Source: Eumeta japonica (lineage: Eukaryota; Arthropoda; Insecta; Lepidoptera; Psychidae). From it: 64,000 nucleotides of DNA. The position numbers were made by a program, and so were the translations under genes. Below the pieces are notes generated by a model. That model did no database searches. It saw only the letters and a list, made by a program, of their open reading frames with translations, and was not told the DNA's origin. Positions within the stretch are counted from its first letter, which is position 1, and each line of letters opens with the position of its first letter. Location of the stretch: assembly GCA_005406025.1 (NCBI GenBank), contig BGZK01001236.1, positions 1 through 64,000 of the forward strand. Direction: 5' to 3'. Shown piece after piece: positions 22,094-35,300 of the stretch.

Positions 22094-24035
22094 TATATTT
22101 GCGGAATGGAGGATTACGCGGTGGAATCCCTAAGGACTGCGTGTGTCCTACCGCAAGCTTCGCCTCTTTCTAAGATTAACTCTAAATATATTTAGAAAGA
22201 GGAATGCAGTGGTAGCCTGAAGAACACGTATTTGCCGCAACTTTTTTTTTGTAACACCATCATCTGTATATACAGGTGGAATCGATCATGCATCTTTTCG
22301 CAAATATTCCTAATCTCCTCCTTTTTTAGACCAACTTTGGCATAGCAACTGTAGCTAAATTATATCATTGAAAATATACAAATAAATATACTTTATAAAA
22401 ATACCTTATGAAATATATTTTAAAATATTATAAAACGATATTGACGCAACTCTAGTAAATACTCAGCCAGCCGCCATTGTGAGCGCCGTGCCGGACGTCG
22501 CGCGCCTGCGCGTCGCACGGCGTGTCCCGGTCACGTGACGAATTCGAATTCAGTCCCGCGCTCGGGCTGTGCAATTTTAAAGAATTTATCTAATCCTACA
22601 AATGACACTTGATATTGTCAGACATGTAAAGGTCGCTAAAGGTATTATTACGTTAGCCTTTGATTTTCCTCATGTTTTCCACTCACATCTAAACAAACAA
22701 GGCAAACTAAGGTAAATCAACGCGCAAATGATACATAGCACGAAATATATCTTGCGGACTCGCAAGTTGTTGACTGCAAGGGTAAAGTTTCACAATAAAG
22801 TCTTAGAGCCGCAATAATGTGACCTCTCAAACTCCCCAACAAAAAAAAAATCAATAGCCATGTTATTAAACACTTCAATATTAATCACACACAATCTTAG
22901 TTTCTAAAACCTCAATATCGTAAACAAAACACTTGTAACAAAATACCTAAAGTTCCTTGGAAGGTTTACGACAGCGTGCAGCGCGAATTAGCCAGGGAGA
23001 CACGGCAACACGCACGATCACTGGCTATATATTCATATTCATCTATGATCACTGGAGCGCGACTGGCCCGCACTTCGTAAACGAGCTTCGGGGTGCGCGG
23101 TTTTACACAGGATCTTCAGCAAGGTTACAAGGTTAGAACATCGTTCGTTTTTAGAACACGTTCGAAGCTATTTTGTTCAGAAACAGCTACTTAAATGACT
23201 AGGGCTTTATTGGCAAAGTTGTTCTAAAAAAAAGGAGATTATGTATATTTGGGGAAAGATGTATGATCGATTCTATACGGTATATGAGATGGTGTATATA
23301 TATAAGACGGAGGGAGCTAATGGAACTATTAAGACCATATTTTATGACAGCTTTTGTCTCGTTCCACCATTATCTGTAAATATATTCCCCAGATTGATGA
23401 ATGCGGTGAAAATAAAAAAAAAGTTACCTTTTCGCTGCCTATTTCATTACACCATCAATTGAAAATATACATTTTAAGACGGAGGAAGCTAATGAAATTC
23501 TTAAAACCCCCCTTTTTTGCAGCCTTTGTATCGTTCCATCATTATCTGCATGACCTGTAAATATATTCATCAGACGGATAAATACGGTGGAAGTCAAAAA
23601 GTGTAGCTTTTGTCTCGTTACACTATCTTATGTAAATATACTTTTATTAGCGAGAGAAATCTGGTAGAACTCACTTTACTTTGTCGCAACCTTTGTCTCG
23701 CTCTACCATTATCTATATTTATATTTGCGAAAAAGAAAAAGGTGTAGGTTGTTTAAAAACTGTATCTTGTTGCAGCGTCTGCTTTTCCTGACATTATCTG
23801 TAAATATATCAGCAGGATGAAAGAAATCGGTGGAAATTTAAAGACTTTATTTTGTCTCAGCTTTGCGTTGCTCTGCCATCATCTGTAACTTCATTTGCGG
23901 AATGAAGAAGGTGTTGGAAGCTTAAAAACTATATCTTGTTGCAGCGCCTCATTTTCCTAACATTTCCTGTAAATATATTATCGGCATGAAAGAAAGCGGT
24001 AGAAGTCTAAAGACCGTATTTTGTCGCAGCCTTTG
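22094..24035. repeat. degenerate tandem array, about 85-bp unit, split by a TIR element
   Basis: About eleven diverged units share AAATATATT, then a GCGGAATGAA-like string, a GGTGGAAGTC-like string, AAAGAC, TTTTGTCGCAGCCTTTGTC and CCATTATCTGT. Unit starts lie near 22094, 22186, 23296, 23376, 23461, 23557, 23633, 23720, 23802, 23888 and 23971. The first two and the last nine are separated by a 1-kb TIR element at about 22273-23280. Confidence 0.8.
22273..23280 (+). mobile_element. TIR element family T, full-length copy
   Basis: Long terminal inverted repeats (at least 70 bp, imperfect) are present: the left begins near CAGGTGGAATCGATCATGC and the right inverse begins near CCGTATAGAATCGATCATAC. 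Both continue into CATCTTT..GCAAAT, AATCTCC and TTTTTTAGA(A/C)CAACTTTG. The flank is TATA on both sides, possibly the target duplication. The interior is partly GC-rich (22490-22560) and has no open frame, so it is non-autonomous. A partial copy is at 15.9-16.4 kb. Superfamily unknown. Confidence 0.7.
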
Positions 24036-24039
24036 TTAT

Positions 24040-25735
24040 ATGTCATGTTATTGTAATTGTTAATTCCCAATTTATATTCGGTAAAAAACTGTAGTTCAAA
24101 ACACTTTACACTATTATTGCAATACAGTCGTGATGACCGAAAACTATGCAATGTTGTGTTTAACGGAAGATTTGTTTTTATGATTTCTTTCCATCTGTCT
24201 GTATATTAAATAATCCAAGAGACAAATCAGTCAGAGATAATCATTTTTTGTGTAATTCTTTCAAAAGTACGATTACATTACTATATTACGGTTGCGATTC
24301 AACTAATAAACGAATTATGAAAGGATTTTTTCCTATTTTCTTATTGTTTAACGATGAATGTTTTGATGAATTTTCATGGCTTAAGAGAAAAATTGCATTC
24401 TATTTTAATAATATAACAGTTTTGAGAATTACGGTGGTTACACCCGTTCACGATTTCAGGTATTCGATAGGTGTGTGAAACTGGACGTGGAAGTCCACCT
24501 AGTTTCAAAGTCCACATAAGTCCACCGATGTTCGTTAGTACTCACAATTATCAGTCTTAATACAATGTTATATATATGTACATAGTATACGCGCGAATTG
24601 CCGGCGATATACGTACGGTTCCGTCGTTTAAATATCGGGAAATATATGATTAATAATAAAAACTCTCATGGCGATAGGGGCGATGGCGGTAATTCTTCTT
24701 TAACAGAGGGGTTTTTTTACACCGAGCCAAAAACTCCTCCTCAGTCCAATATAGAAGGAGATAGCGAATCCTTAGCATACACGCGGGAAAAGAATGGAAG
24801 AAAAGTAGTATGTACGTACTTATTCGAATGTGGCGCGAAAAATTTGTATATACAATTTTGTTAATTAGCCATCGACGGTACACGGGACTGTTGATAAAAA
24901 AACATCCAAAAGCAATATAAAAAAGAGATTTGATTGTGTGTATGCTTTAAGTGCAAGCATACAAGTCTGTTATTAGATTAGCACTAGTGGTACAAAGTGG
25001 CAGGACCACACTGTGGTTTCACTGCTACAGACTAGAAATTTTGAATACATATGAAAGACTTCATAATTTTATAAAATTTTAACATATAGTGTCGGTGCTG
25101 AGGTCATGAGGTATCTACTTATGAAAAACTATTAAAAACTCACAGACCTCCAACAATCCACTTACGTAACATGTTGAAAGGAAAATGGAACAATTATACA
25201 AACAGTTGATTTTTACGATACCGATAAATGTCAAAATATATTATTATACATACTTCTATATTAATAATTTCGTCAAGGGGTACGGTAGACTCGATCGAAA
25301 CCTTACCTGAATAATAAAACATAAAAAAATAAAGATTTCGAGTCGACAACATATATCCGCAAAATTCGGATTGTCGAGTATTTTGTTAAATTGTAATGAT
25401 GCCGACAGACAAATCGCAGTCGCCATATTAGCCGCTCTAGCGAAACGTCACTGACACCGAGTGACATCTTGAGTAGATTAATAAACGTGGGATAATAAGG
25501 GCACATACGCCTCGCCACTCGGCACGTCGGTGAAACAGAGAGGTTCACAAAGAATAAACCCTAAAAGCTATTTGTTTCGTTAATTTACGTTGGTTTATTT
25601 TGAAAGTTGATTTAAAATTAAAATTATTTATGTAAAAACTTTTGCAGTTTTAATTGACTATATTTATTAAACACAATGAACGACGCTATAAGAATCTATG
25701 CCTTTAATATTCCTTGAGAACCGATAACTACAAAA
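24040..25735. other. intergenic sequence
   Basis: No supported gene. An 88-codon frame at 24598-24864 has no recognisable features. GTCCAC is repeated four times at 24493-24525. Confidence 0.45.
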
Positions 25736-25805
25736 ATATCTACCTATATTTTGTACCTACATGTGTATTATGAGTCGCATTTCACCCGAGCGAAGCCGGG
25801 TTTTC
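25735..25805 (+). mobile_element. Helitron-like 3' terminus
   Basis: TTCACCCGAGCGAAGCCGGG followed by TTTTCATCTAGTT fits the GC-rich hairpin and CTAG(T) end seen at 14.4 kb and typical of lepidopteran Helitrons. The 5' side was not identified. Confidence 0.5.
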
Positions 25806-26084
25806 ATCTAGTTAAATTAATAATGAATAGCGGTGTTCATGAAGCTTTCTTTTGTCTATCTTTAACATTGAAATTCTTTATTTAAACCATTCCTTGAAGT
25901 AGAAACCCGGGTTATCAATAATCTTACTACTACTATTTTGAGAATTACTACTCTATTTAATTACATTTTCGTAAATAGATCCGTGTGCGTGACGACAGCC
26001 AATAAAGTTGATTAAATTAAAGTAAGTAATAAAGTGAAAATCATTACTCGCGCACAGCTTGTATTGTAGAAAAACCTATCTGGC

Positions 26085-26450
26085 GTGTTCGACGATACCT
26101 TACCATACATATTAATATGCAAACAGGGCTCTCGGGAAGCAGGCATTCCCCCCGCGCAGGTATCGGCTGTTCAAGTTGCTTACTCAAGTAAAAGGTTTTC
26201 AGCGGAGTGTTATGAAAGATTCATGCAGTCTACGTTTTCGAGCACTCGACCCGCCCGGCGATGTGTGTCCCCTCTCCCCCCGCCGACCCGCCTCCCGCCT
26301 TAATGAATTCGGGAATTAATCTCTGTATCTCGAAGCGCGCTCCCGGGGCGGGGGGAAAGAGGGGTTCGCGATAGCGGGGAGCACTTCGTACGTAACGCCC
26401 GAGGGATGCGCGTCCGTCCGGCGCGGCGCGCACGCGAGTCGTCGAGTCGA
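26085..26450. other. GC-rich island, unassigned
   Basis: A sharp GC peak (about 26230-26450) with CCCCGCC, GGGGCGGGG and CGCGGCGCGC strings lies in AT-rich surroundings. Two overlapping frames (plus 26085-26303, minus 26230-26433) reflect base composition and show no domain. It could be a promoter or exon island or a GC-rich repeat; I cannot decide. Confidence 0.35.
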
Positions 26451-27880
26451 AGGGCGTCTGTGATGGTCCCTTTACAGAACTAAACTATAGGGATTGTTGT
26501 TCTTCTCGTACCTATGTTGGTGCGGTTAAGTCGCAGTACATAAGAATAATTGACAAGGAGAGCAATGAATATTGTACGTCTGTTCAGTTTCAATTGGTAG
26601 TCACTATTGCTTAAACTCCGATTTTTTTTTACATTACAATAAAACTACGCATCGGAAACGATTATGGAGAATGGTATCAAAAAATTTTATGCAATTCAAA
26701 AAATTAAGGTTGACTTAAAAATATACTCATTAAATTGATTGCGTTTTATTTATTATAAGTACAAAACACACATGAATATAAAAAACGATACAGGTCTCTC
26801 GTTACGGACAGTAAGGAATATCTATGTGTGCTTTTCTGAGCAATGTAAGTACAAGCAGTGTATACGACATTATACGCTCGGTTTTAAATATTTCTTAAAA
26901 AATACCTCGAATGAAAAAACTGACTGTAAATAAACACACCCATAACCAAAATGAAAGAAAATTGCGGCTTTGCTGAGTATAATGAAAGAGTATTTGGCGA
27001 TTCTCCAGATGCAAGAACATTTATTTACGGCGCTGTGCCTCAAACTCACACGTGCAGTAGTTAACTGCTAACCGTTAAAGTTAAAAACTAAACAGGTCAC
27101 AATATAGATAATCTCGTAGATATCGGCATTTATGATATTAATTTAATGTCACAAATGGTAATATTTTTAAGATTACCTTATTTGTGAAATTATGAAGGTA
27201 AAACAACGTGTTTTAATGTGTTTCGCTTAAAACTTTAACAGTTGACAGTTAATTATTTCAAATGAGAGTTTGAAGCACACCGCTGATAGCGTGTCAATAG
27301 ATGAATAAATCGAAACACGTATGCATGAACTTGAAGTTTTATGGTTTATAATACTTATACGATTCGCTTTGCTTAAGCTAAAATGAAGTTCAAGAATAGA
27401 AAAAAGTTCGGGCAAAGAATGTGACCGATGTGAAGAGATCTATCACATATTCTGTACTGAAAATTGTTAGCGGATCAATTCGACGAAAAAAACAGCGAAA
27501 AAACCTTAACAATTGCTTTAGGCGCACCAATTTGCGACCGGCTTTGTCTATGCTCCTTTCGGTCCACAACAGACTGCAGGCGCAGCCGTAGGTGAAAGCA
27601 TTTCGGAATTCTCTTAGACCATTCACCCGCCGATTTCATAACATTTTCCTGAATTTTAAACTAGTGTCTCTGCACGCGACGGCCGGCGGTGGGGCGCAAT
27701 GAAAGATTCATACGGTCCGAGTTCCCTATGTACGCGCTCTCGTTTCAGTAAATAAAACATGGCCACTCTCCTACTGCCCGCTTTTGATATTTTATATGTG
27801 TACATGTATATAAAAACTGGATAAAGGTTAGCACAAAGGATATGTATATGGGAAATAATACACTTGGTATATAAAAAAAA
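26451..27880. other. intergenic sequence
   Basis: No supported gene. A second, smaller GC-rich patch lies at 27655-27740; it shares the 13-mer ATGAAAGATTCAT with 26212-26224. Confidence 0.4.
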
Positions 27881-27884
27881 GTGC

Positions 27885-28405
27885 CATCAAATTTTAACAC
27901 AGGGGCTACTGGTGTAAAACGATCACTGTGTTTAACTGGAAGTATCCTTTTATTTTGCAATAAGCGTTCGATTTCTAATCTGCCTTTTTTTCTAAGAGCA
28001 AATGGGAGTTGACGGGCTGGAAAAAATTTAGATTGCGCATCACTTTTTAACTTCAAGGTTATAGTCCCCTTTAAAATTGCCCCAGCCAGGGGTGAATACT
28101 TCTGTGAACTTATTTTCTAGTGACTCTATGGGGTTACAAATCTCATTTTTTTTATATCACATGTGATACTATTCAATTTAAGGCCGTAAACCAAAAATAT
28201 TTAGCCAATCCGTACCAAAGATTCGTGGTTTATTATTTTTTACAATATATAAATCAACATACTTTGATACCTCGTCTAAAGGAATACAAATATTTTTAAC
28301 TATGCTTACAGGTTTTAAGGTACTATATTCAAAATTTTTGAATACAATCTTTGTTTTTTTAATAAATTTATCAGGAAATAAATGAATTTTATTATTTAAA
28401 GTCAA
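27885..28405 (-). pseudogene. Ty3/gypsy pol: end of protease and start of reverse transcriptase
   Basis: On the minus strand, VDLYIVKNNKPRIFGTDWLN (about 28250-28190) matches the end of a gypsy protease (GRDWL-type close). A linker reading FTEVFTPGWGNFKG (about 28115-28075) follows, then SKFFPARQLPFALRKKG and EIERLLQNKRILPVKHSD with PVAPVLKFDGT (about 28030-27885), the beginning of RT. Homology stops after FDGT, before the usual CGDYK block and the catalytic box. A stop and frame breaks occur at the protease-RT linker. It is the part missing from the gypsy remnant at 11.4-13.4 kb, in the same orientation. Confidence 0.8.
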
Positions 28406-28439
28406 TGACTGTTGCCTTTGACTAATGACTTTATAATAT

Positions 28440-29050
28440 AGTGAATTATAAAGTCGTATATCAAAAAATATTAAAATTAAATTTCAAGGAAGAGAGAAAG
28501 AGAGAGAAAGTCGCATGAAGGGAGCATAACGTTTTTTTGTCACGTTACGATTTCTACAAGATAATCTCCATCGCAAGCCGCGTTAACGAATTTCGTTCCG
28601 AAAAATCCAGGAAACGGTTTACTTAGCTTTTTAATGGGCAGCCATCCAAATTATTTATTATACGAAAAATGTAATTTTTTAAGAGGTACGCGGGTTTGAG
28701 AACCACTGATTCCCTATTTTACGTCATAACCGTTCATTGTCAAATTTCCATTTGCGAACGTCGGAGACATCACGGACAACGACGCCGTATAAGATGTTTA
28801 ATTTCGCAGCGCCTTATAAGGCGGGCATGTGACCGAAATAATATCGAATAATTTCAGTTTTACGGGCCATAAAGCGCTGGCGGTCCCCGAGCGGAGACGC
28901 AGTACTGCACGGTTTACGACACGCCGGATAGTGGCTTTCTAATAACGGGAATGATATTTCACCAAATAAGACTCACCGGAAAATGGAGATAAGCCACCAC
29001 CTGCTCCCGTGATATAGTGCGGAGGGTGTTGTGTGCGCGCAAGCGATGGC
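28440..29050. other. intergenic sequence
   Basis: A GA-rich tract lies at 28488-28510. The remainder is mixed-composition sequence with no gene recognised. Confidence 0.45.
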
Positions 29051-29054
29051 CTAG

Positions 29055-29264
29055 AAGGAGCAAACACGCGAAGCTAGGAAAGCTGGAAAAGACAAGTTCG
29101 CTTCTGTCCAGACCAGAGAAGTGGCAGCAGGTTATAATCGGTATCAGATCTTGAAAGCAAGAAAGATTGTCATACCACCGAGCTTGGAAAAGTGGTTAGG
29201 TGATACTGCGAGGGAAGCACGGATTGAATTACCGAATCCTTTTTTTGGTTCTATATGGCATTAA
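29055..29264 (+). pseudogene. 69-codon open frame, unrecognised
   Basis: A stop-to-stop frame contains KFASVQTREVAAGYNRYQIL and later PPSLEKWLGDTAREARIEL. Its composition is protein-like (Lys, Arg, Glu, Ala) rather than the Ile/Asn/Phe of chance frames here. No family recognised. It may be a relic of a transposon protein or an exon; there is no start codon or splice evidence. Confidence 0.2.
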
Positions 29265-31010
29265 AATGACGTCCTGGATAGTGCAAATGCTTAGAGAGAA
29301 CATTGAGAGAACAAATGAATTTGAATAAATTAAATATGGACAGAAAAAGTAGGAGCGAGGTTCTATAGTTCTGCAAGGCGACAAGAAAAAGGTGCAGAAT
29401 GGAACAGAAGTGGGGTAAAAATGTAAATAGTAATGAATTATTTTAAATGTCGTCCACGTATTTCATATTTATCATGTTCGTATTCATATACGTATTTCAA
29501 CTAGAATAGTTTGCCTGAAGAAGTTGAAAACAATCAATGAAACGTAGTAAATTTTGAAAATTTCGCATTTGACTTTTAGATGTTCAAGTGCCCAATAATA
29601 ATGATTAAGAACGGATTCATATGGACATTTAATTAGAAAGAAGGATAGAAAGTTAAGAGGAATCGTAAAAAGGTAGCGGAATTATAAAAAACATATAGAT
29701 AAAAAATTTAATAATAGGTGTAAAAGGCAAATAGAAAATGTAAGGCAGGTTATACCGCTAAAGGAAATAAAAGATGAATACAATTTTTAAAATAAATAAA
29801 CGTAAAAGTATTATGTCCATGTATGGAATGTAATGTGAAGTGCAGCTGCACGTGAAAATATGTATAAAATATAAATATAAGATCCCTCTGTTCGTGCAAG
29901 TGTGCTAGAGATGTGTGATAATGAAAAGTCATCACATAAATAAGGGTTGTGCTCATTATGCAACAGGGTCTGCAAATGCACAATTAATAAAGAATAAAAA
30001 GTGTTAATGGCTACCATCTACGCAATAGTAGCTTTGCACTTGCGGATGTGCTAGCACAAAATGAAAAGTATACATTATAATGTATAAGTGCATTTTCGAA
30101 CAGCGCCGCCAATGCGAAATAGGACATCCATGGCACCATCTTTCTAAAGGTTGCAGTCGATGGTTATGAAGACTTGTTTACATTAAACAAAAACTAATTA
30201 ATTATCGAACTCTCGAACATTGTGATTTAATATTTTCTATAATTATTTATACTTTAAAATATTTAATCATAAATATCTATAATTATTATGAGAATTCTGT
30301 TGGCAAGTGTCATAAACATAAGTTTTCCATTTTGAATGTGCTATTCGTTAGTTATTACTATCTTCTCTGTTATATTTTAGAACCAAATATATTTATTCTT
30401 ACATGAGACTTTATGTTATCTCTCTTGAATAAAATCGTGTCAATATATATTTAATAGGTACACGTTACAGTAATAATATTTTAATTATAAATTAAGTGTC
30501 TATGCTTTTCAATTGTTAATATCTATTAACAATATAAAATCTACTAAAAAAATACCTTATCTGAAAATAACCACAATCGACTCTACTGATAGAGGTTGTA
30601 ATATTTTTTTAGAGTTGTTTTAGAAAAATATATTTAATATATATAGAGTTGGAACGTAGCTTATAATAACTGGTAATGTTTATATGTAAAATCATTATAT
30701 CCTATTTTCTGTTTAGTATAGTATTTGTGAACATTCACAGTGATTCATTGAATGATTCATAGAAGTAGGAAATCCCGCCGGCCCCGTAATACTCCGTCGC
30801 CACGTTTTGCTAAAGTATGGCAATGCAACATTTATATAGGAACTCAGCGTGACTTATGTGTGGACTTAAAATAATAGAGGGGTGTTGTTAATGAAAAATG
30901 CTGTTACATCTTTTTTTAATGAAGAATGATAAACTGCAATAAATTACAGTTTTCTATGTGCGGTATTGCGGAATGTGCGGAAGGCAAGGCGTCCATTGCG
31001 AGAGTTTTAA
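29265..31010. other. AT-rich intergenic sequence
   Basis: No gene or defined repeat seen. Confidence 0.45.
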
Positions 31011-31012
31011 TA

Positions 31013-32315
31013 CGTGGGGCTCACCATAAGTTTCTGGAACTGGCCAGTTACATAAACTATATTTAAAAAGCAATTACTACATTTGAAAATGGAACTGTTT
31101 GTCTGTAGAGTACAGTTTGTTTCATAGATGAAACAGACGCTACAATGTAAAAACAATTGACACTTAGAACTCTCAATTGTTTTTACATTTTAAAAATAGC
31201 GTGTCTTCATTATTATGGACTTAAGTCGTGAAAATTTTTGGTAGCATGATTTTCTACTATTTCAAGTGTAATTTGAAAGCTCAGCAGAGCCTCGCTTGGC
31301 TTCGAACTGCCTTTGACGATAAAGCACCAAGACAGCTATTTATAAATGATTTTCAGTATTCAGGTGCGGTCGTGTAAATCTTAGTGACGAACTTCGTGAT
31401 GGTCGTCCGTCCACCACTAATAACAACAAAAACATCAATGCTGTGCGCCGATGATCGAAACAGTCAGGCGTGTGACCTACCGTAAGATTCGTGCATCCTT
31501 ATGCATAGGTACGAGTCAAACACAATCAATCCTACGCAAAAATTTGGGTATGAAAAAACTGTGCTCGCGGTAGATCCCACACAATTTGACTAAAGCTCAA
31601 AACATAGACCACATCACTTGGTACAATGCCATGTTCACCAATTTCAAGGAAGAGGAGTTAAATTTGGTGTGAAAAATAGTAATAGGTGACCAAACGTGGA
31701 TTTATTGCTACGACCCCAAAACAAAGCAGCAATCGAACGTATGTGTCTATTGAGATGAGCCTAAATTGACCAAAGTGGCACGCGACCGACGTGCTTTGCA
31801 TCCTTTTTTTAATAAAACTGGACACATACTTACTATTGCTTTGGAGAATTGTTCTATCGTGAACAGTGATTGATACTCGACCATTCTTGAGACGGAATTT
31901 ATTAACAAACTCCTTAAATTTAACGTCAACGTCGTATCATCTTGCAGCACGACAATGCCAGTTCTCACTCGATCAAATAGAAAAATAAATTTTCGAAAGA
32001 GAAAAACGTAGGATTTATGGGAAATCCAGTATGCTATTCCGACTTAGCACCTTGTAATTTTTTTTGTTCGCAAAAATTAAGAAAAAAGTACGCAGTCAAC
32101 GATTTTCATCACCATAAGAGGCTGTAGAAGAGTATGAAAAACATGTTTCTGAGGTCACCAGGGAGGAGTGGCGTAAATGTTTTCAAAATTAATTTATTTG
32201 TATGAAAATATGTATTTATACTAACGGAGAATATTTTAAGAAACAATCAATTTATTTTTAATCATGCATAACAATTTTGTTTCATTCATTCCAGAAATTT
32301 TCAGTGTGATCTACG
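31013..32315 (+). mobile_element. mariner element, copy 1
   Basis: The element begins CGTGGGGCTCACCATAAG and ends, inverted, CGTAGATCACACTG. The ends share the string TTTCTGGAA(C/T)(T/G)G. A TA duplication flanks it (31011-31012, 32316-32317). Length is 1303 bp, normal for mariner. It encloses a decayed transposase and belongs to the same subfamily as the copy at 49.8-51.0 kb in the opposite orientation. Confidence 0.9.
31215..32261 (+). pseudogene. mariner transposase (DD34D type), decayed
   Basis: The start ATG encodes MDLSRENF, and the final stop (about 32259) follows EYFKKQ, together about 349 codons as in intact family members. Recognisable blocks are the N-terminal helix-turn-helix part (QQSLAWLRTAFDDKAP), GRVNLSDELRDGRPSTT (read in another frame as in homologues), NLGMKKLCSR with PHNLTKAQ (WVPHxL-type), GDQTWIYCY with the first catalytic Asp, and ILQHDNASSH with the second. 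The third catalytic position reads CNFF where Asp is expected (YSxDLAPC-N), so it is mutated. There are several stops and frameshifts. The protein would cut and paste the element at TA sites. Confidence 0.85.
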
Positions 32316-32317
32316 TA

Positions 32318-35300
32318 AAAAAGACCGCAGTGGGTTTTTCAATTTCTATGCCAAAATCTGTAGTTGGAATTGAAAACCACTATAATATCATCGTATTTGT
32401 CAAGTAATTTTGAGTTTGTGGCAAATTAAAAATCTTGCTGTAGTCCTTGAAGAGCATATTATACGTCGGTCCGAAATATTGTAATCGAATTGGTGACGAC
32501 TGTCTTCAAGCAGCTTTCAAACTGTACAAGAGCAGCATAGATTTTTCAAGTTACCTACAAGGTTTTCAGTCTAAAACAATAAGATTGTACGTTTTTTCAG
32601 TCAGATTATATAACCGTGATAACGTATGTTCGTCTGCATGATAGTCCATATCTTGATCATAAAATAGTAACTTATCTCGCAGTGGATTTCCATAGATTAC
32701 GCTGATGAGGTCTGATGAGATTTAAGAGCTCGTTTGAGTCTTATCAGTACCTCTCCACAACCGGAGTTCATTACTCGATATAGAAGAAGGATATAAAGTG
32801 GAAACTCATCAAAATCGTTTCTCACGTTATTGCGACGAAAGAAAATCGAATCTGTTCTCGTGCCGGGCCCTCGAACGGGCGCAAACAGGGAGCGGACGAG
32901 GTTCCCTACGCACACAGACTGGAGTTTCGTCTCATAAATTAGGTTTTCGTTTCTCCTTAGACGTCGGCATAGAGTTAAAAAAAAATTAAGATAGACCGAC
33001 AAATTTTCTTTATTCAATATTTTCCGATGAATATTATTCTTGACGAGATGGCGCATTACAACTTTCTATAGATAAAAATGTTGCTGGTGATTTAATATTG
33101 CTACTTGCTCGCAATACAATAAATATGGTCATAATGCTCAATTAATAATCAACATTTTATGAATGCATATATAGTTAGCTACTCATTAAACGTAGAGTAA
33201 AACGGAAGTTCATATATTTATGTTAGTGGAAATAGAAAATGTTGTGAAAATGTATGTGGGAGTTTAAAAGATATTTCCATAAATATCTTGTAAGGAACGC
33301 TGTGTGCACTACAAATGTAAAAAAATAATTTTGTAGGTCGACACGTATTGACCTATTTAACATGATTTTGGCCTGGTCTACTTTTTGGTGGTTCTGTATA
33401 AACGTGGCTTTATGGTTCAACCAATGTTGGCAAAATCTTGAAATTATCCGCAGCGGCAGCGTACGCTTTGCTTAAGGCGCGACGTCTTTCACACAAAATA
33501 ATTTAAAAGCCTCCAGAGCATTGCTTGACGAACCAGGTACAACATATCGCATTTATTATAGCAATTCAGATGGTCAAAAGCCCTAGGACACAGTTCAACA
33601 AATTCATATTCTATAAACACTCCCAGCGCCTGTGATTACAAAATGTGCAATATATTACAACAATTCGAAGAAAGTAAATGAATACTATTTAAACTATAAA
33701 TAAAAATTCGAACAAACAAAAAATAATTTTATTCGAGCAGTCACTAAATAAAATAAAAAAAGAAATTACTAAGAGCCATGTATTGAGAAGTGACATTAAA
33801 CAAATTTCGTTTAAACACATACCACACAAACATTTCTTATAAACCGCCTCATTGTCTTTACGTGTTTTATTTTGACGTCTGTATTTATAAAAGCTCCTTT
33901 TATTACTATAATGTTTCCATGTTACCTGTTAATGTGGTTGTTAAAATTTTATTTACTAATCTACTCTTTTTAAAAATACATAGATATCATTAGCATATCT
34001 AAAGAGATCGACAAACACGTGTTGTATATTTTTATACAAATTAATAGTAAAAAAAAAGAAATTGCAACAGTTAGAAGTGGAGATAAGAATAAGATATTAA
34101 TGAAAATTCATTGTAATTAAACTGGTCTCGCCAGCTTACACATATTTTTATATCTTTTTATATTTATAATAACTACATCGAGCACGTGTTGGGCTGCACA
34201 CCGATAGATCAGTTGGTAAAATATTATTTAATTTTTTTAATATTACTGCCACCATTTATTTTTTTGGTCCATAACAGTAAATTAATATAATATGTTATAT
34301 TCTATAACGATTCTTCATAATTATCAGTAAATGAAAACTAATAAAATAATTTACATTTTAAGGGATAATAAATTCAGTCAGATTTCAACCATCTTTATTT
34401 ATCTATATATCAGGGATCGGCCGAAGGCAAATTACTGTCTTATATCGGCCGGCGCTTGTAGCTCAAAGCATTAAGGTGTGAGGAATTGACGTAAATACAT
34501 TCTAAATCACCTGACGCATGCGATAATTACGCTGTACGAAATACCTTTCAAAAAGATCGAAGGGCTTAAAAAGTCGGACAAGCACCGGTCATTGCGCAAT
34601 AAAACGCGAATATAATGCACAAGCATTAATGCGCTCCCAACCAGCTCGCATCATACAATGTTGAAGATTGAAGATCGGATTGGATGGATGTGGTTGGAAG
34701 CGCATTTGTTGGCGGATTTATCACTCCTGACACCCTGGTAGATGTGACTGTCTGCTTTTCTTGAGGATGTGCCGATTTGGCATTAAACGTACGTAGAAAT
34801 CGTGTATCTAATTGATTTTCAGACGAATAAAAAACCAATACTTGCTTGAGTGTGCGATATCAGTCAAGCCTCTCGAATTAATATTCATTATTGAAGAAAC
34901 CGATTCGGGGGTGTGTTGCATTATGCATTTGATCACATGTCACAGTCAAGCTCCCTTCTACTTCAAATAACATTGAGTTAAATTGAGATAATTAGTTATT
35001 TTTTTAATATGTTAGATTTATTCTATCATTGTGTTATTTATTGTCAATATATTTTTTGTTCAATTTATAATTTCATGCTATTTTCACGTGAAATTTACAT
35101 TGATATTCTTCTTAGAAAATATACATTAATACAAAGATCAAAAATTATTTTATTACTTTTGCTTTATTGCAAACAAAACGAATGATGGATGGAGGGCCGC
35201 TTACTAGCTGAAGTAGTCTTGAGCAGTATAAGCCTTTTGAAAGGAGTTTGCTTGCGATACAAGGGTTAATACTCGACTAAAAATATATTTTTGATACTCG

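Noticed and set aside
26085..26433. Overlapping frames on both strands in a GC-rich island
   Set aside because: Both strands are open because stops are rare in GC-rich DNA; no domain, no start context, no conservation evidence available.
32697..33056. 119-codon minus-strand frame
   Set aside because: No motif or repeat-family match, and an opposing frame lies on the plus strand; not enough to call a gene.
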